From NCBI GenBank assembly GCA_001508855.1, contig LGFL01000008.1, forward strand, positions 1 through 41,793: DNA of 41,793 bases, read 5' to 3'. The DNA comes from Thermoanaerobacterales bacterium 50_218 (GTDB lineage: Bacteria; Bacillota; DSM-12270; Thermacetogeniales; Thermacetogeniaceae). Made by a program: the position numbers and the translations under genes. Shown here in pieces: positions 20,063 through 27,807 of this stretch (position 1 is its first letter; every line of letters begins with the position of its first letter). The notes beneath the pieces were generated by a model. The model worked only from the letters and a program-made list of their open reading frames with translations. It ran no database searches and was not told the origin of the DNA.

Positions 20063-20090
20063 TCCTTATGCAATTGTTGTCAAAGTATGC
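20063..20090 (-). promoter_or_regulatory. Possible sigma-E-type promoter of spoIIP
   Basis: On the minus strand GCATACT (20084-20090), a 13-base gap, then CATAAGGA (20063-20070). This partly fits the sporulation sigma-E pattern (GHATRTT, 13-15, CATACHMT); the -10 half matches only at CATA. The same stretch holds two copies of TATGCAATTG (20067-20076 and 20086-20095), which may explain the similarity. Confidence 0.3.
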
Positions 20091-20138
20091 AATTGCCGGG
20101 TTTCCCTAGCAACCTCTAGAAAAACGCTCAACTGGGGG

Positions 20139-20167
20139 TTGCAATTTGAGAAAGGCCATGGTAGCAT
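20139..20167 (+). promoter_or_regulatory. Probable sigma-A promoter of rpsT
   Basis: TTGCAA (20139-20144), 17-base spacer, TAGCAT (20162-20167), followed 43 bases later by the rpsT start. The -10 box is a moderate match. Confidence 0.5.
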
Positions 20168-20210
20168 ATTTGTTGGCTGAAAATGAGGAAACTAAAAGGG
20201 AGGTTTCGAA

Positions 20211-20495
20211 GTGGCAAAAAGCCGCTCTGCACTGAAGAGGATCCGCATTGCCGAAAAACGGAGAAAGCGCAATTCAGCCTACAAGTCGATGATGAAAACA
20301 GCGATCAAGAGATTTGAAGAGGCTTTAAGACTAGGTAACCACGAAAAGATCGAAGCCACATTCAGGAAAGCGATGCGCCTTATTGATAAGATCACTTCTA
20401 AAGGTGTCATTCATCCCAACAAAAGAGACCGCAAAAAAGCCCAGCTCGCCAGAAAATTTAACGAATATCTACAGACAAAGGCAAACGCCAGTTGA
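20211..20495 (+). CDS. rpsT: 30S ribosomal protein S20
   Basis: 94 residues, highly basic, with the S20 pattern: AKSRSALKRIRIAEKRRKRN at the start and DKITSKGVIHPNKRDRKKAQLARKFNE near the end. It starts at GTG with AAGGGAGG eight bases upstream. S20 binds 16S rRNA helices 9 and 44 early in 30S assembly. It is a single-gene + strand unit, divergent from spoIIP, with its own terminator. Confidence 0.97.
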   Translation: MAKSRSALKRIRIAEKRRKRNSAYKSMMKTAIKRFEEALRLGNHEKIEATFRKAMRLIDKITSKGVIHPNKRDRKKAQLARKFNEYLQTKANAS

Positions 20496-20505
20496 AGGGC
20501 CACCG

Positions 20506-21399
20506 CTAAATCCCCTGTTTCTGCTGACAGTCAGGGGATTTTTTTATGGCCAACTGGCGGACATAAGCAGCCTCTTCCCCATACTCCCGGTAGTCAGATA
20601 CAGTTGTTTCCAGCACCATCGGTAGCCTCCGGAAAAAGGGATGAGTTACAACCGCCGTAATCCCTTTTTCCCCGATCTCGCCTTTACCGATCTTTTCGTG
20701 ACGGTCGCGCCTGCTCCCTAAACTCGTCCGGGAATCGTTCAGGTGGAGCACCTTGATCCTCTCTCTTCCAAACATCTGCTCAAGGTTTTCAGCTAAAATT
20801 TCGAGGGCATCCTGCTGGCGGAGATCCCAACCTGCTTCAAAGAGGTGAGCCGTGTCCAAGCAGATCCCCAGGCCTGGCGGCCAACCCAGACCCTCAAAGA
20901 TGACCCGGAGTTCCTCAAGTTCTCCCCCGATCTCTTTCCCTTGTCCGGCCATCGTTTCCAGTAAGAGAAAAGGGGGCCCAGGAGCGTAAACCTCCTCAAC
21001 TCCCTTGAGAAGCTCAATGATACGCTGGAGAGCAGGAGCAACTTCTCCCTTATGGTGGCCGGGATGGGCGACCACATAGTCAGCACCAATGAGGCCAGCA
21101 CGAGCCAGATCTTCTTTAAGGACACTCCTGGCAAACTCCAAAGCCCTACCACCGTCTGCCGCTAGATTCACGGTATACGGAAGGTGGGCGACGGGAGGAG
21201 CAAGCTTCCCCTCCGCTCTGTATCTTTCCCACTTTTCCAGTTCTTTTTCCGTCAGCCTGCGCGCTGTTCCCCCACGCGGGTTCCTGGTGAAAAACTGAAA
21301 CAAGTCAAGACCGAGTTCTATCGCCAGTTCTGCAGCAGCAGGCAGTCCCTTAGCCACCGAAAGGTGGGCACCAATGAGAATTCCTTTCATTTCCGGCAT
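20506..21399 (-). CDS. nfo: Endonuclease IV (deoxyribonuclease IV)
   Basis: 297 residues, standard length for Nfo. It starts IGAHLSVAKGLPAA, then FQFFTRNPRG, YVVAHPGHH, LLLETMAGQGKEIG, GICLDTAHLFEAGWD and LHLNDSRTSLGSRRDRHEKIGKG is partly seen; these carry the His/Asp/Glu ligands of the three-zinc TIM-barrel site. It cuts 5' of abasic sites in base-excision repair. The ATG has AAAAGGAG 11 bases upstream, four bases after the holA stop, so it is transcribed behind holA. Its C-terminal codons run through the rpsT terminator. Confidence 0.95.
   Translation of the reverse strand: MPEMKGILIGAHLSVAKGLPAAAELAIELGLDLFQFFTRNPRGGTARRLTEKELEKWERYRAEGKLAPPVAHLPYTVNLAADGGRALEFARSVLKEDLARAGLIGADYVVAHPGHHKGEVAPALQRIIELLKGVEEVYAPGPPFLLLETMAGQGKEIGGELEELRVIFEGLGWPPGLGICLDTAHLFEAGWDLRQQDALEILAENLEQMFGRERIKVLHLNDSRTSLGSRRDRHEKIGKGEIGEKGITAVVTHPFFRRLPMVLETTVSDYREYGEEAAYVRQLAIKKSPDCQQKQGI
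20508..20545 (+). terminator. Intrinsic terminator of rpsT
   Basis: AAATCCCCTG (20508-20517), 14-base loop, CAGGGGATTT then further T residues to 20545. The hairpin DNA also encodes the last residues of the convergent nfo gene on the other strand. Confidence 0.9.
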
Positions 21400-21403
21400 C
21401 TTC

Positions 21404-22414
21404 TCAATGACTCCTTTTCTTGATCTTCTCCATGATCTCGCTGGTGGTAGCCTCCAGCAATACCCTGGGATTCCCTTCTCCCTTTTTTATCGAATAATCG
21501 AGCTCAAGGAGGACACCCAGGATCTGTTCGATCTTCCTCGCGCTGAAGGACGTTCCCTGTTTCAGAAGCTTGCGAACAGCGTAAGGGTGAAGTTTGATCA
21601 TCCTGGAGATATCTCCAGGTCGGGCTCCTTCTTCGAGTAAAGAGACCACCTCCAGCAACTGGATGAAGTGTCTGGAAAGAAGGGAAACCAAGAGGACTGG
21701 AGAAACTCCCTGAGCCCAGAGTTCCTCTAAGATCTCCCCCACATCTTCCCTCTTTCCTTCAACCACAGCATCAACGAGTTCAAAAACACTTCCCCCGACA
21801 CTTCTGCTCCCAATTTTCTGAAGCACATCGAGGGAAATCACTTTCCCTTCAGAACCGAGGAAAAGCGAGGCTTTCTCGATTTCCTGGCACATCTGGGCCA
21901 AGTCGTTCCCACACAAGAAACGCAGATATTCGGCAGCAGAAACCGGCAGCTCTTTTCCCAGCCAGCGTGCTTTTCCCTGAATCCAGGAGATCAACTCCTT
22001 CCCCTTCAATGGAGAACAGTTAACAATCCAGCCCTTCCTCTCGAAGAGTTGATAGGCTTGTTTATTCTTTCCTTGCTGTTTCCCTTGCTTGGGTTGCAGC
22101 ACCACCAGGTAGCAAGGAGGATCTTCCATTTTTAAGTAGGGAACCAGGAAAGAGAGCGGTAAATTCTCCACAACGAGGAGACGCTTTGTCCCAGCCAAAG
22201 GAAGAGTAGCAAGTGTATCGAAGAACTCGGCGCCTGCTGTCTCCTGATCCAATTCCAGATAATCAGCAAGCTCACCATCTCTTTCCAGGCGCTCCCGCAG
22301 GTGATGAACAAATTCTCTGGCAAGGTAACGTTCCTCACCAGTGAGTAGGAAGAAATGGGGAAAACTGCCACCCGCCAGCTTCTGGCAAGCCGCCTGAAAA
22401 CTGAAAATAGGCAT
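21404..22414 (-). CDS. holA: DNA polymerase III delta subunit HolA
   Basis: 336 residues from ATG 22414, which has GAAGGTGA six bases upstream; the open frame extends further but only into the preceding gene. The delta pattern is seen: FFLLTGEERYLAREF at the N-terminus (degenerate Walker A), PYLKMEDPPCYLVVL, a central FELVDAVVEGKREDV stretch and the C-terminal clamp-loader collar (HPYAVRKLLKQG). Delta opens the beta clamp within the clamp loader. Its role fits the downstream repair gene nfo only loosely. Confidence 0.92.
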   Translation of the reverse strand: MPIFSFQAACQKLAGGSFPHFFLLTGEERYLAREFVHHLRERLERDGELADYLELDQETAGAEFFDTLATLPLAGTKRLLVVENLPLSFLVPYLKMEDPPCYLVVLQPKQGKQQGKNKQAYQLFERKGWIVNCSPLKGKELISWIQGKARWLGKELPVSAAEYLRFLCGNDLAQMCQEIEKASLFLGSEGKVISLDVLQKIGSRSVGGSVFELVDAVVEGKREDVGEILEELWAQGVSPVLLVSLLSRHFIQLLEVVSLLEEGARPGDISRMIKLHPYAVRKLLKQGTSFSARKIEQILGVLLELDYSIKKGEGNPRVLLEATTSEIMEKIKKRSH

Positions 22415-22431
22415 TCTCTTTTCACCTTCTA

Positions 22432-23307
22432 TCACTGATAATCGCGGACCCTGTTTTGGGCAAGAACCGAACTCCCGCACTTAACTCCGAGATGATTGGC
22501 AATCACAGGGCACTTGGCGAGAAGCAAGAAGAACGTCTTTTCACCCGCAAATGGCGTCCCTTCAAGGGTCTCGTAATTGGCCTGACCCTTGGCGATAACG
22601 AGGTGAGCCTCGCGGAAAACCCTGATGAATTCCTCACTACTCAAATCGGGAACAATGCCCAAATAGTTGTTACCAGTAGTGACAACCGTCGCCAGGAGGT
22701 CGATTCCTGCTTCTTGAGCGTCTTCGAGGGTGGCGTCATTGAGGATAGGACCGCTTTTGACAACGTAAAAGAGTTCCTTCGTAAACTTGCGAAGTTGGGC
22801 AAGGAGCAGGAAATCGAAGCAGATCTCACCACTATTGTCTCCAATAACGACCACAGGTCCCCCTTTTTTTAGCAAATCTAAAAAGGCGCGATAATCGAGG
22901 CGCTCTGGGGTGCGGTTCAGTTCTTCTTCAAGGGTCGCCCTGACATCATGGTCAGGTGATGCCGCCACATCAATGATGTTGCCGGCAACAGCTACTTTGA
23001 TTGCGGTAAGGAGCGGGTCCTCACTGTGACCGATGACCCTGTCGAGGAAAGGGCGCATGCTAAGTGCCAAACGATTCGAAGATTCTTTCACCTTTTTGAA
23101 AGGGTCATTATTGCCGATCATGCGGTAGGCCTCAAATAAGATTACCGAGGCATTCTCCGCCGGCGACTTCAAGGGATCCACTCGGGAAATTAGGGGAAGC
23201 AGGGTAGTAAGTATCCGATACTGTTCATCTGGGTCTACTCCTGCCTCACGGGAGGAGTTGATCACTTGCCTGATGATGCAGGGTATGCAGTCTACCGATA
23301 CTTGCAT
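22432..23307 (-). CDS. DUF89 (ARMT1-like) metal-dependent phosphatase-family protein
   Basis: 291 residues with DUF89 subfamily-I marks: DCIPCIIRQ with a CxxC at residues 6-10, VVVIGDNSGEICFD (metal-binding Asp/Asn), YVVKSGPILNDAT, IAKGQANYETLEG and a late KCPVIANHLGVKCG. DUF89 proteins include damage-control phosphatases that hydrolyse harmful phosphometabolites; the natural substrate of the bacterial/archaeal Cys-containing branch is not established. ATG with AAGGGG eight bases upstream. It lies 17 bp before holA, likely one transcript. Confidence 0.85.
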   Translation of the reverse strand: MQVSVDCIPCIIRQVINSSREAGVDPDEQYRILTTLLPLISRVDPLKSPAENASVILFEAYRMIGNNDPFKKVKESSNRLALSMRPFLDRVIGHSEDPLLTAIKVAVAGNIIDVAASPDHDVRATLEEELNRTPERLDYRAFLDLLKKGGPVVVIGDNSGEICFDFLLLAQLRKFTKELFYVVKSGPILNDATLEDAQEAGIDLLATVVTTGNNYLGIVPDLSSEEFIRVFREAHLVIAKGQANYETLEGTPFAGEKTFFLLLAKCPVIANHLGVKCGSSVLAQNRVRDYQ

Positions 23308-23401
23308 CTTGTATCCCCCTTAGAGATTTTTCAGAAAGGATCTCTTTCACGATGTTCACTAATTCTTCTCCAGAGAGAGAGAATCCTGCTCCTGAAAATG
23401 G

Positions 23402-23430
23402 AACCACCTGCCATTCTAACACATATATTG
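23402..23430 (+). promoter_or_regulatory. Possible sporulation (sigma-K-like) promoter of the micro-peptides
   Basis: AACC (23402-23405), 16-base gap, CATATATTG (23422-23430) partly fits the sigma-K pattern mACm-N16-CATAnnnTA, with one mismatch in the -10 half. No good sigma-A promoter was found nearby. The peptide ribosome site begins 48 bases further on. Confidence 0.3.
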
Positions 23431-23493
23431 TAAACAAAGATAGTATCCAAACCTTGATCCAGTCGCATAAACTGAGTAAAGGAGGGTTTGTTG

Positions 23494-23592
23494 ATGTCGA
23501 ATCCTAGTTGCTGGCATCCTCACATCTTCTGGTGGATGATAATTCTGCTGATCATCATCATCGTTTTGGTGTTGTGCTGCTGCTGTTTCTAA
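23494..23592 (+). CDS. Cys-capped hydrophobic micro-protein 1 (32 residues)
   Basis: Encodes MSNPSCWHPHIFWW, then one membrane helix rich in Ile/Leu and a CCCCF C-terminus. The ribosome site AAAGGAGGG seven bases upstream is among the best in the window, so translation is likely despite the size. A paralogue follows 26 bp downstream. No family was recognised with certainty; it recalls the very small, hydrophobic sporulation-associated YjcZ-type peptides of Bacilli in size and composition only. Inferred: a tail-anchored membrane peptide with a thiol cluster at one membrane face. Confidence 0.8.
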   Translation: MSNPSCWHPHIFWWMIILLIIIIVLVLCCCCF

Positions 23593-23618
23593 AACCATCT
23601 CCATGAGGAGGGCTTATC

Positions 23619-23747
23619 ATGGCAACCGCCTTTTCTTCTGATTCCGGTTTCTGCTGGTGGCCCTTTCTGCTGATCATCATCATTGTACCCATTCTCCTTT
23701 TCTGCTTCTGCTGCTTCCCTTGTAGTTCAAAAGAGGCTGCCGAATAA
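23619..23747 (+). CDS. Cys-capped hydrophobic micro-protein 2 (42 residues)
   Basis: Paralogue of the preceding peptide. An N-terminal MATAFSSDSG, then FCWW and an Ile/Leu helix, then CFCCFPC and a short polar tail. The WW-helix-Cys layout and the codons for LLIIII are shared with copy 1, showing tandem duplication. GAGGAGGG lies six bases before the ATG. A perfect 13-base terminator stem follows, so the two peptides form a dedicated unit. Function unknown. Confidence 0.8.
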   Translation: MATAFSSDSGFCWWPFLLIIIIVPILLFCFCCFPCSSKEAAE

Positions 23748-23785
23748 TTCAAAACAGGGAAGAAAAATAAAAGGGTCGACCACAC

Positions 23786-23822
23786 TAAAAGCCCTGACTT
23801 GAATATGTCAGGGCTTTTAATT
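23786..23822. terminator. Bidirectional terminator between micro-proteins and the 107-residue gene
   Basis: TAAAAGCCCTGAC (23786-23798), loop TTGAATAT, GTCAGGGCTTTTA (23807-23819): a perfect 13-base stem with T-rich flanks on both strands, between convergent genes. Confidence 0.92.
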
Positions 23823-24146
23823 TTAGCTCTTTTTCCACTTCTCGAGGAAGTCGCGAACATCGTCTGGCATCGGACCACAGCCGAAATACTGCGCAGTTTG
23901 TTCGATAACCCTGGAAATCTCTTCTTTTGTCTCTGGGTCCAACCCGGCAGTGAACTGATTGATCAAGGAAATAACTTCCTCTTTGTCTCCAACCCTGGTG
24001 CTGTCAATCCCCACCCGATTGAGCAGTTCGCTAGCAGAATGAGGATCTTCTGGTGAAAACCCAATTTCTTTTAACAACTGTGCAATCTTGTCGGCATCAG
24101 GAACTTTGGTCCCACGCGGCATTTTTCCAAGATTTTTCTCCTCCAA
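23823..24146 (-). CDS. Unrecognised 107-residue acidic protein
   Basis: No family recognised. Start at TTG 24146 with GGGGGAGG seven bases upstream; ATG 24122 is an alternative. It is charged, predicted largely alpha-helical (IAQLLKEIGFSPED, EISRVIEQTAQYFG, VRDFLEKWKKS), with no membrane helix or signal peptide and a single Cys in FGCGPMPDDV. The three helical blocks could form a small bundle. It is a single gene, convergent with the micro-protein pair and divergent from pfkA, and stops at the shared terminator. Confidence 0.7.
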   Translation of the reverse strand: MEEKNLGKMPRGTKVPDADKIAQLLKEIGFSPEDPHSASELLNRVGIDSTRVGDKEEVISLINQFTAGLDPETKEEISRVIEQTAQYFGCGPMPDDVRDFLEKWKKS

Positions 24147-24234
24147 AAAATCGCCTCCCCCAAGGAATTTTCCCTAAACCTAAAGTATGCAGTTGCAGCC
24201 CCAAAAGGTGAGCTTCGGTTTACAGCTTCATCTC

Positions 24235-24263
24235 TTGAACCCATTTCCTGGATGTGATTTAAT
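24235..24263 (+). promoter_or_regulatory. Probable sigma-A promoter of pfkA
   Basis: TTGAAC (24235-24240), 17-base spacer, TTTAAT (24258-24263), preceding the pfkA ATG by 42 bases with GGGGGG as the ribosome site. Confidence 0.6.
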
Positions 24264-24305
24264 AGTTAATAATTTCGTCAGTAGCCATTCGGGGGGAATT
24301 CGGTA

Positions 24306-25385
24306 ATGAAGATCGGAATCCTCACAGGTGGGGGTGACTGCCCGGGAATCAATGCCGTCATCAGGGCAATAACAAAAACCCTCCTCAGGGAAGGCATCGA
24401 AGTCCTTGGTTTCCGGGACGGCTACCGGGGAATCATTGAAAAAGAATGGATCGTTCTCGACAAACAGGCAATTTCGGGGCTTCTACCCCGCGGGGGGACG
24501 ATTCTGGGAACAAACAACAGGGATAATCCATTTCACTACCCGGTAATGGCCGCGGACGGAAAGATTAAATACCAGGACATGAGCAAACAGCTTTTGGAAA
24601 ACCTGAAAGAGCTTCAACTGGACAACCTGATCGCCATCGGTGGGGATGGCACCCTCTCGATTGCCAGGAAGCTGGTTGCAAGAGGAGCGAAAATCATCGG
24701 GGTCCCGAAGACGATCGACAATGACCTTGCGGGAACCGATCAAACCTTTGGGTTTGACACAGCAGTAGCAACAGCAACCGAGGCGATCGACAAGCTGCAC
24801 ACAACTGCGGAATCGCACCACAGGGTGATGGTCCTGGAAGTAATGGGTCGCTATGCCGGCTGGATCGCCCTCTGGAGCGGAATCGCTGGTGGTGCCGATG
24901 TGATCCTGATCCCTGAGATCCCCTGGAAGCTGGAGAAGATCGTGGAAAAGATCAAATCACGCCAGACTGAAGGGAAAATGTTCAGCATCATCGTTGTTGC
25001 CGAGGGAACACCTGGCCCTGATGGCAGACAGGTAATCAGAAAGAGAATCAGGGGGAGTGGAGAGCCCTTCCGTCTAGGAGGCATTGGCCAGATAATCGGA
25101 GAACTGATCGAGAGGGAAACAGGAATGGAAACAAGGGTTACCGTGCTGGGACACATCCAGCGCGGAGGTTCACCCTCTCCATTTGACCGTGTTCTCGCCA
25201 CCCGTTTCGGTGTTGCTGCCGCCGAACTCGCCCTTAGAGGCCAAAGCGGACTGATGGTCGCCCTTAAAGGCAGGGAAATCACTGCGGTCCCCCTCACAGA
25301 AGAAACAACCCGAACCTCCCGCGTTCCACCTGAGGGACAGTTGATCCAGACGGCACGGGCAATCGGGATCAGCTTCGGTGACTAG
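24306..25385 (+). CDS. pfkA: 6-phosphofructokinase
   Basis: 359 residues, about 40 longer than the classic 320-residue ATP-PFK, fitting the mixed-substrate group III branch. Motifs: GILTGGGDCPGINAVIRA, IAIGGDGTLS, GVPKTIDNDLAGTD, EVMGRYAGWIAL and LGHIQRGGSPSPFDR. It phosphorylates fructose-6-phosphate in glycolysis. At the donor-determining positions (E. coli numbering) it has Gly104 (GGDG) and Lys124 (PKTIDND), a combination seen in ATP enzymes of this branch, whereas PPi enzymes have Asp104/Lys124; ATP use is inferred. Its last 17 bases overlap the convergent comEC 3' end. Confidence 0.95.
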   Translation: MKIGILTGGGDCPGINAVIRAITKTLLREGIEVLGFRDGYRGIIEKEWIVLDKQAISGLLPRGGTILGTNNRDNPFHYPVMAADGKIKYQDMSKQLLENLKELQLDNLIAIGGDGTLSIARKLVARGAKIIGVPKTIDNDLAGTDQTFGFDTAVATATEAIDKLHTTAESHHRVMVLEVMGRYAGWIALWSGIAGGADVILIPEIPWKLEKIVEKIKSRQTEGKMFSIIVVAEGTPGPDGRQVIRKRIRGSGEPFRLGGIGQIIGELIERETGMETRVTVLGHIQRGGSPSPFDRVLATRFGVAAAELALRGQSGLMVALKGREITAVPLTEETTRTSRVPPEGQLIQTARAIGISFGD

Positions 25386-27807
25386 TCGTCCTCAGGAAAA
25401 GCTTCTCTCCGTCTGTCTCAAAGATAACGGCTCCATCCTCATCAGTTCGCAGAAGCTGCACTCCTCTTTCTCTCCAGAAGTTAACCGTTTCTGGTGCCGG
25501 ATGACCAAAAGGATTGCTGCCCACACTGATCACCACAAAACGCGGATTTACGACCGCGGCAAACTCAGGGGTGAAGCTCGTGGAACTCCCGTGGTGAGGA
25601 GCCTTGAGGACAGTCGCCTGGAGCGTCTTCCTCAGGGAGGAGTTCTCACTGCAGAGGCCAGTCAGGTAAGTGATTCCCTCTCTTTCGAGATCACCAGGAA
25701 GCAGAAAGGAAACCCTGCCGTACCTGAGGTGAAGCACGAGGGAATTATTGTTGACATCACTGGTCGTTCCTTTCAGGAGTGATGAAGGCGGGTGGAGCGC
25801 CACGACCTCCAAATCAGGGTCGATCCTTAAGAAGTCTCCGGCATGAAGCAGGTAACAGGGGACCTCCTTTTCTTCGATGAGGGCCTCCCATCTGAGCCAG
25901 AGGGGAGTGGGATGCCTCAGTGGTGGAGCAGCAACCGCCTTCACCTTGAGGTTTTCCATAACTGCCAGCAAACCCCCAAGATGGTCTTCGTGAGGGTGAG
26001 AATTTACTACCAGGTCAAGGCTGCGGATCCCCCGTCTGAGGAGGTAAGGAACCACGATCTCCTGTCCGGGGTCGAAAGAAGAATTGCTAAACTCCAGTTT
26101 TCCCCCACCATCAACCAGCATCTTGCTGCCATGGGGAGTCTCGATCAATATAGAATCACCCTGACCGACACTGAGAAAAGTAACCCGAAGCACCCTCCCT
26201 TGAAAGGGTGTCCCGAAGACGAAGGCGGAAGCGAGCAGCCCTAAACCCAAAAGGGAAGGAAGAACCCAACGGCAGGCGGGAGAAGAGAAAGTGAAGTGGG
26301 AAAATTCCACTTTAGTCCCTTCTCGAATGCCCCACCCAAAAAGCAAGAGCAACAAATACCAGCAGGTGATTAGTGGCCACGAAGGAGCCGCAGTTAGCAA
26401 AAAACATCCGGGAATTCCGGCAATAAGAGCAAGGATCTTCTGCAGCACCAAACTTAGCACCCCGGCAACGAGGAAAAACGGCTCACCCAACAGGTGGTGA
26501 AAAACCGTGAGGATTATTCCCAAAAGCCCCAGATTGACAAGAACTCCAGCCAGGAAAACCACGATTATGTTGGCGACTAGCCCCAAAAGTGGGACAAGCT
26601 GAAAATAATGGGCAGTCAACGGAAAGACAGCCAACTGGGCAGCAAGAGGTATACTTACTACTTCTCTCCATCCTGGAGGAAGGTGAATCCGCTGACCCAG
26701 AGGAGGAGCAAGGTAGATGATTCCCCAGGTAGCAGCAAAAGAAAGCTGAAAACCGGGGTCAAAAAGGGCTTGAGGGTCAATGATGAGGATCCCAAAGGCA
26801 GCGAGGGCGAGGGCATTAAAAGCATTTTTCTGCAACCTCCACAAGTAGGCAGCAGTCCCCAACATCCCCATAATCATTGCCCTGAGCACTGAAGGAGGAA
26901 AACCTACAACTGCGGCATAGGAAAAAACTCCAAAGCCGGTGAGCAGGAAAGTGGTGAAGCGGCCCAGGTGAAGCCGGCGAGCCAGGGAAAGAAAAAACAG
27001 GAGCACAAAACCCAAATGGAGGCCAGAGACCGCGAAAAGGTGCATCACCCCGGTTTTCCGAAAAACCTCCTTGTCTTCGGCGCTGATTCCCTCCTTGGCC
27101 CCTAAAAGAATTCCCTCAAGAAAAGCGCCCTCACTCCCAGGAAGGATGTTCCTGATCCCTTTTCTGACCTGAAACCGAAGTCCAGCAAAAAATCGTTTCA
27201 GAAAAAACTGAGAACTGCCCCCAGAAACCAGCAACTGCGGAGGTTGAGAAGTTTTCAAAAGGGCGCAGATACCTTTTCGCGCAAGGTATTCCCTGTAGTC
27301 AAAGGCCCCAGGGTTGAGTACCGCTGAGGGCAGCTCAAAATCGCCTTCAAGCCCCACCAGATCACCTGGAAGCAATGATAAAAGCTCCTGCCTTTCACTT
27401 TGTCTCTCGGGATCCAGGTAGCAGATGACCCGGAAACTGGCAGTTCCCTTCCAGGTCTTTCCCCCCATCTCAATGCTTGGGTTCCCGAGGTCGAAAACGA
27501 TCTTGTTGGAGTAAGCAACAGGAGAGGACTTAACGACACCTTTCACCCAAACACGGTGATTTAGGAATTCCTCCAGAGCAGGAGGAAAGGAAACCTGGTG
27601 CAGAGACATCCACCCAAAGCCAAGAGCAACAAACGAAAGAAACAAAAAAAGCGGGGTTTCTCTTTTCCCCCGCCAGTAGCAGACCCCAGCCAAACTCAAG
27701 AAGACAATCCCCGCCACGAGTCCCCATCCCGGGGACTGAAAACCAGAAGAGAAAAAGAGCAGAATCCCGCCAGCAAAGGCGAGCACAAGGAGAACTACGG
27801 GACTCAT
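25369..27807 (-). CDS. comEC: DNA internalisation competence protein ComEC/Rec2
   Basis: 812 residues with the complete ComEC layout: an N-terminal membrane pair and OB-like domain (to ~residue 200), the Competence polytopic domain (LFAVSGLHLGFVL at about 255-270) and a C-terminal metallo-beta-lactamase domain with VGQGDSILIETP, VNSHPHEDHLGG and LKAPHHGSSTS. It forms the membrane channel for single-stranded DNA uptake. Its start overlaps the htrA stop (TGATG), making it third in a tatA-htrA-comEC transcript, and it ends inside the convergent pfkA. No comEA is adjacent. Confidence 0.94.
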   Translation of the reverse strand: MSPVVLLVLAFAGGILLFFSSGFQSPGWGLVAGIVFLSLAGVCYWRGKRETPLFLFLSFVALGFGWMSLHQVSFPPALEEFLNHRVWVKGVVKSSPVAYSNKIVFDLGNPSIEMGGKTWKGTASFRVICYLDPERQSERQELLSLLPGDLVGLEGDFELPSAVLNPGAFDYREYLARKGICALLKTSQPPQLLVSGGSSQFFLKRFFAGLRFQVRKGIRNILPGSEGAFLEGILLGAKEGISAEDKEVFRKTGVMHLFAVSGLHLGFVLLFFLSLARRLHLGRFTTFLLTGFGVFSYAAVVGFPPSVLRAMIMGMLGTAAYLWRLQKNAFNALALAAFGILIIDPQALFDPGFQLSFAATWGIIYLAPPLGQRIHLPPGWREVVSIPLAAQLAVFPLTAHYFQLVPLLGLVANIIVVFLAGVLVNLGLLGIILTVFHHLLGEPFFLVAGVLSLVLQKILALIAGIPGCFLLTAAPSWPLITCWYLLLLLFGWGIREGTKVEFSHFTFSSPACRWVLPSLLGLGLLASAFVFGTPFQGRVLRVTFLSVGQGDSILIETPHGSKMLVDGGGKLEFSNSSFDPGQEIVVPYLLRRGIRSLDLVVNSHPHEDHLGGLLAVMENLKVKAVAAPPLRHPTPLWLRWEALIEEKEVPCYLLHAGDFLRIDPDLEVVALHPPSSLLKGTTSDVNNNSLVLHLRYGRVSFLLPGDLEREGITYLTGLCSENSSLRKTLQATVLKAPHHGSSTSFTPEFAAVVNPRFVVISVGSNPFGHPAPETVNFWRERGVQLLRTDEDGAVIFETDGEKLFLRTTSHRS

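Noticed and set aside
23416-23878. Minus-strand frames of 62 and 106 codons opposite the micro-proteins
   Set aside because: No ribosome sites, and one runs through the bidirectional terminator; the + strand genes have strong sites and are paralogous.
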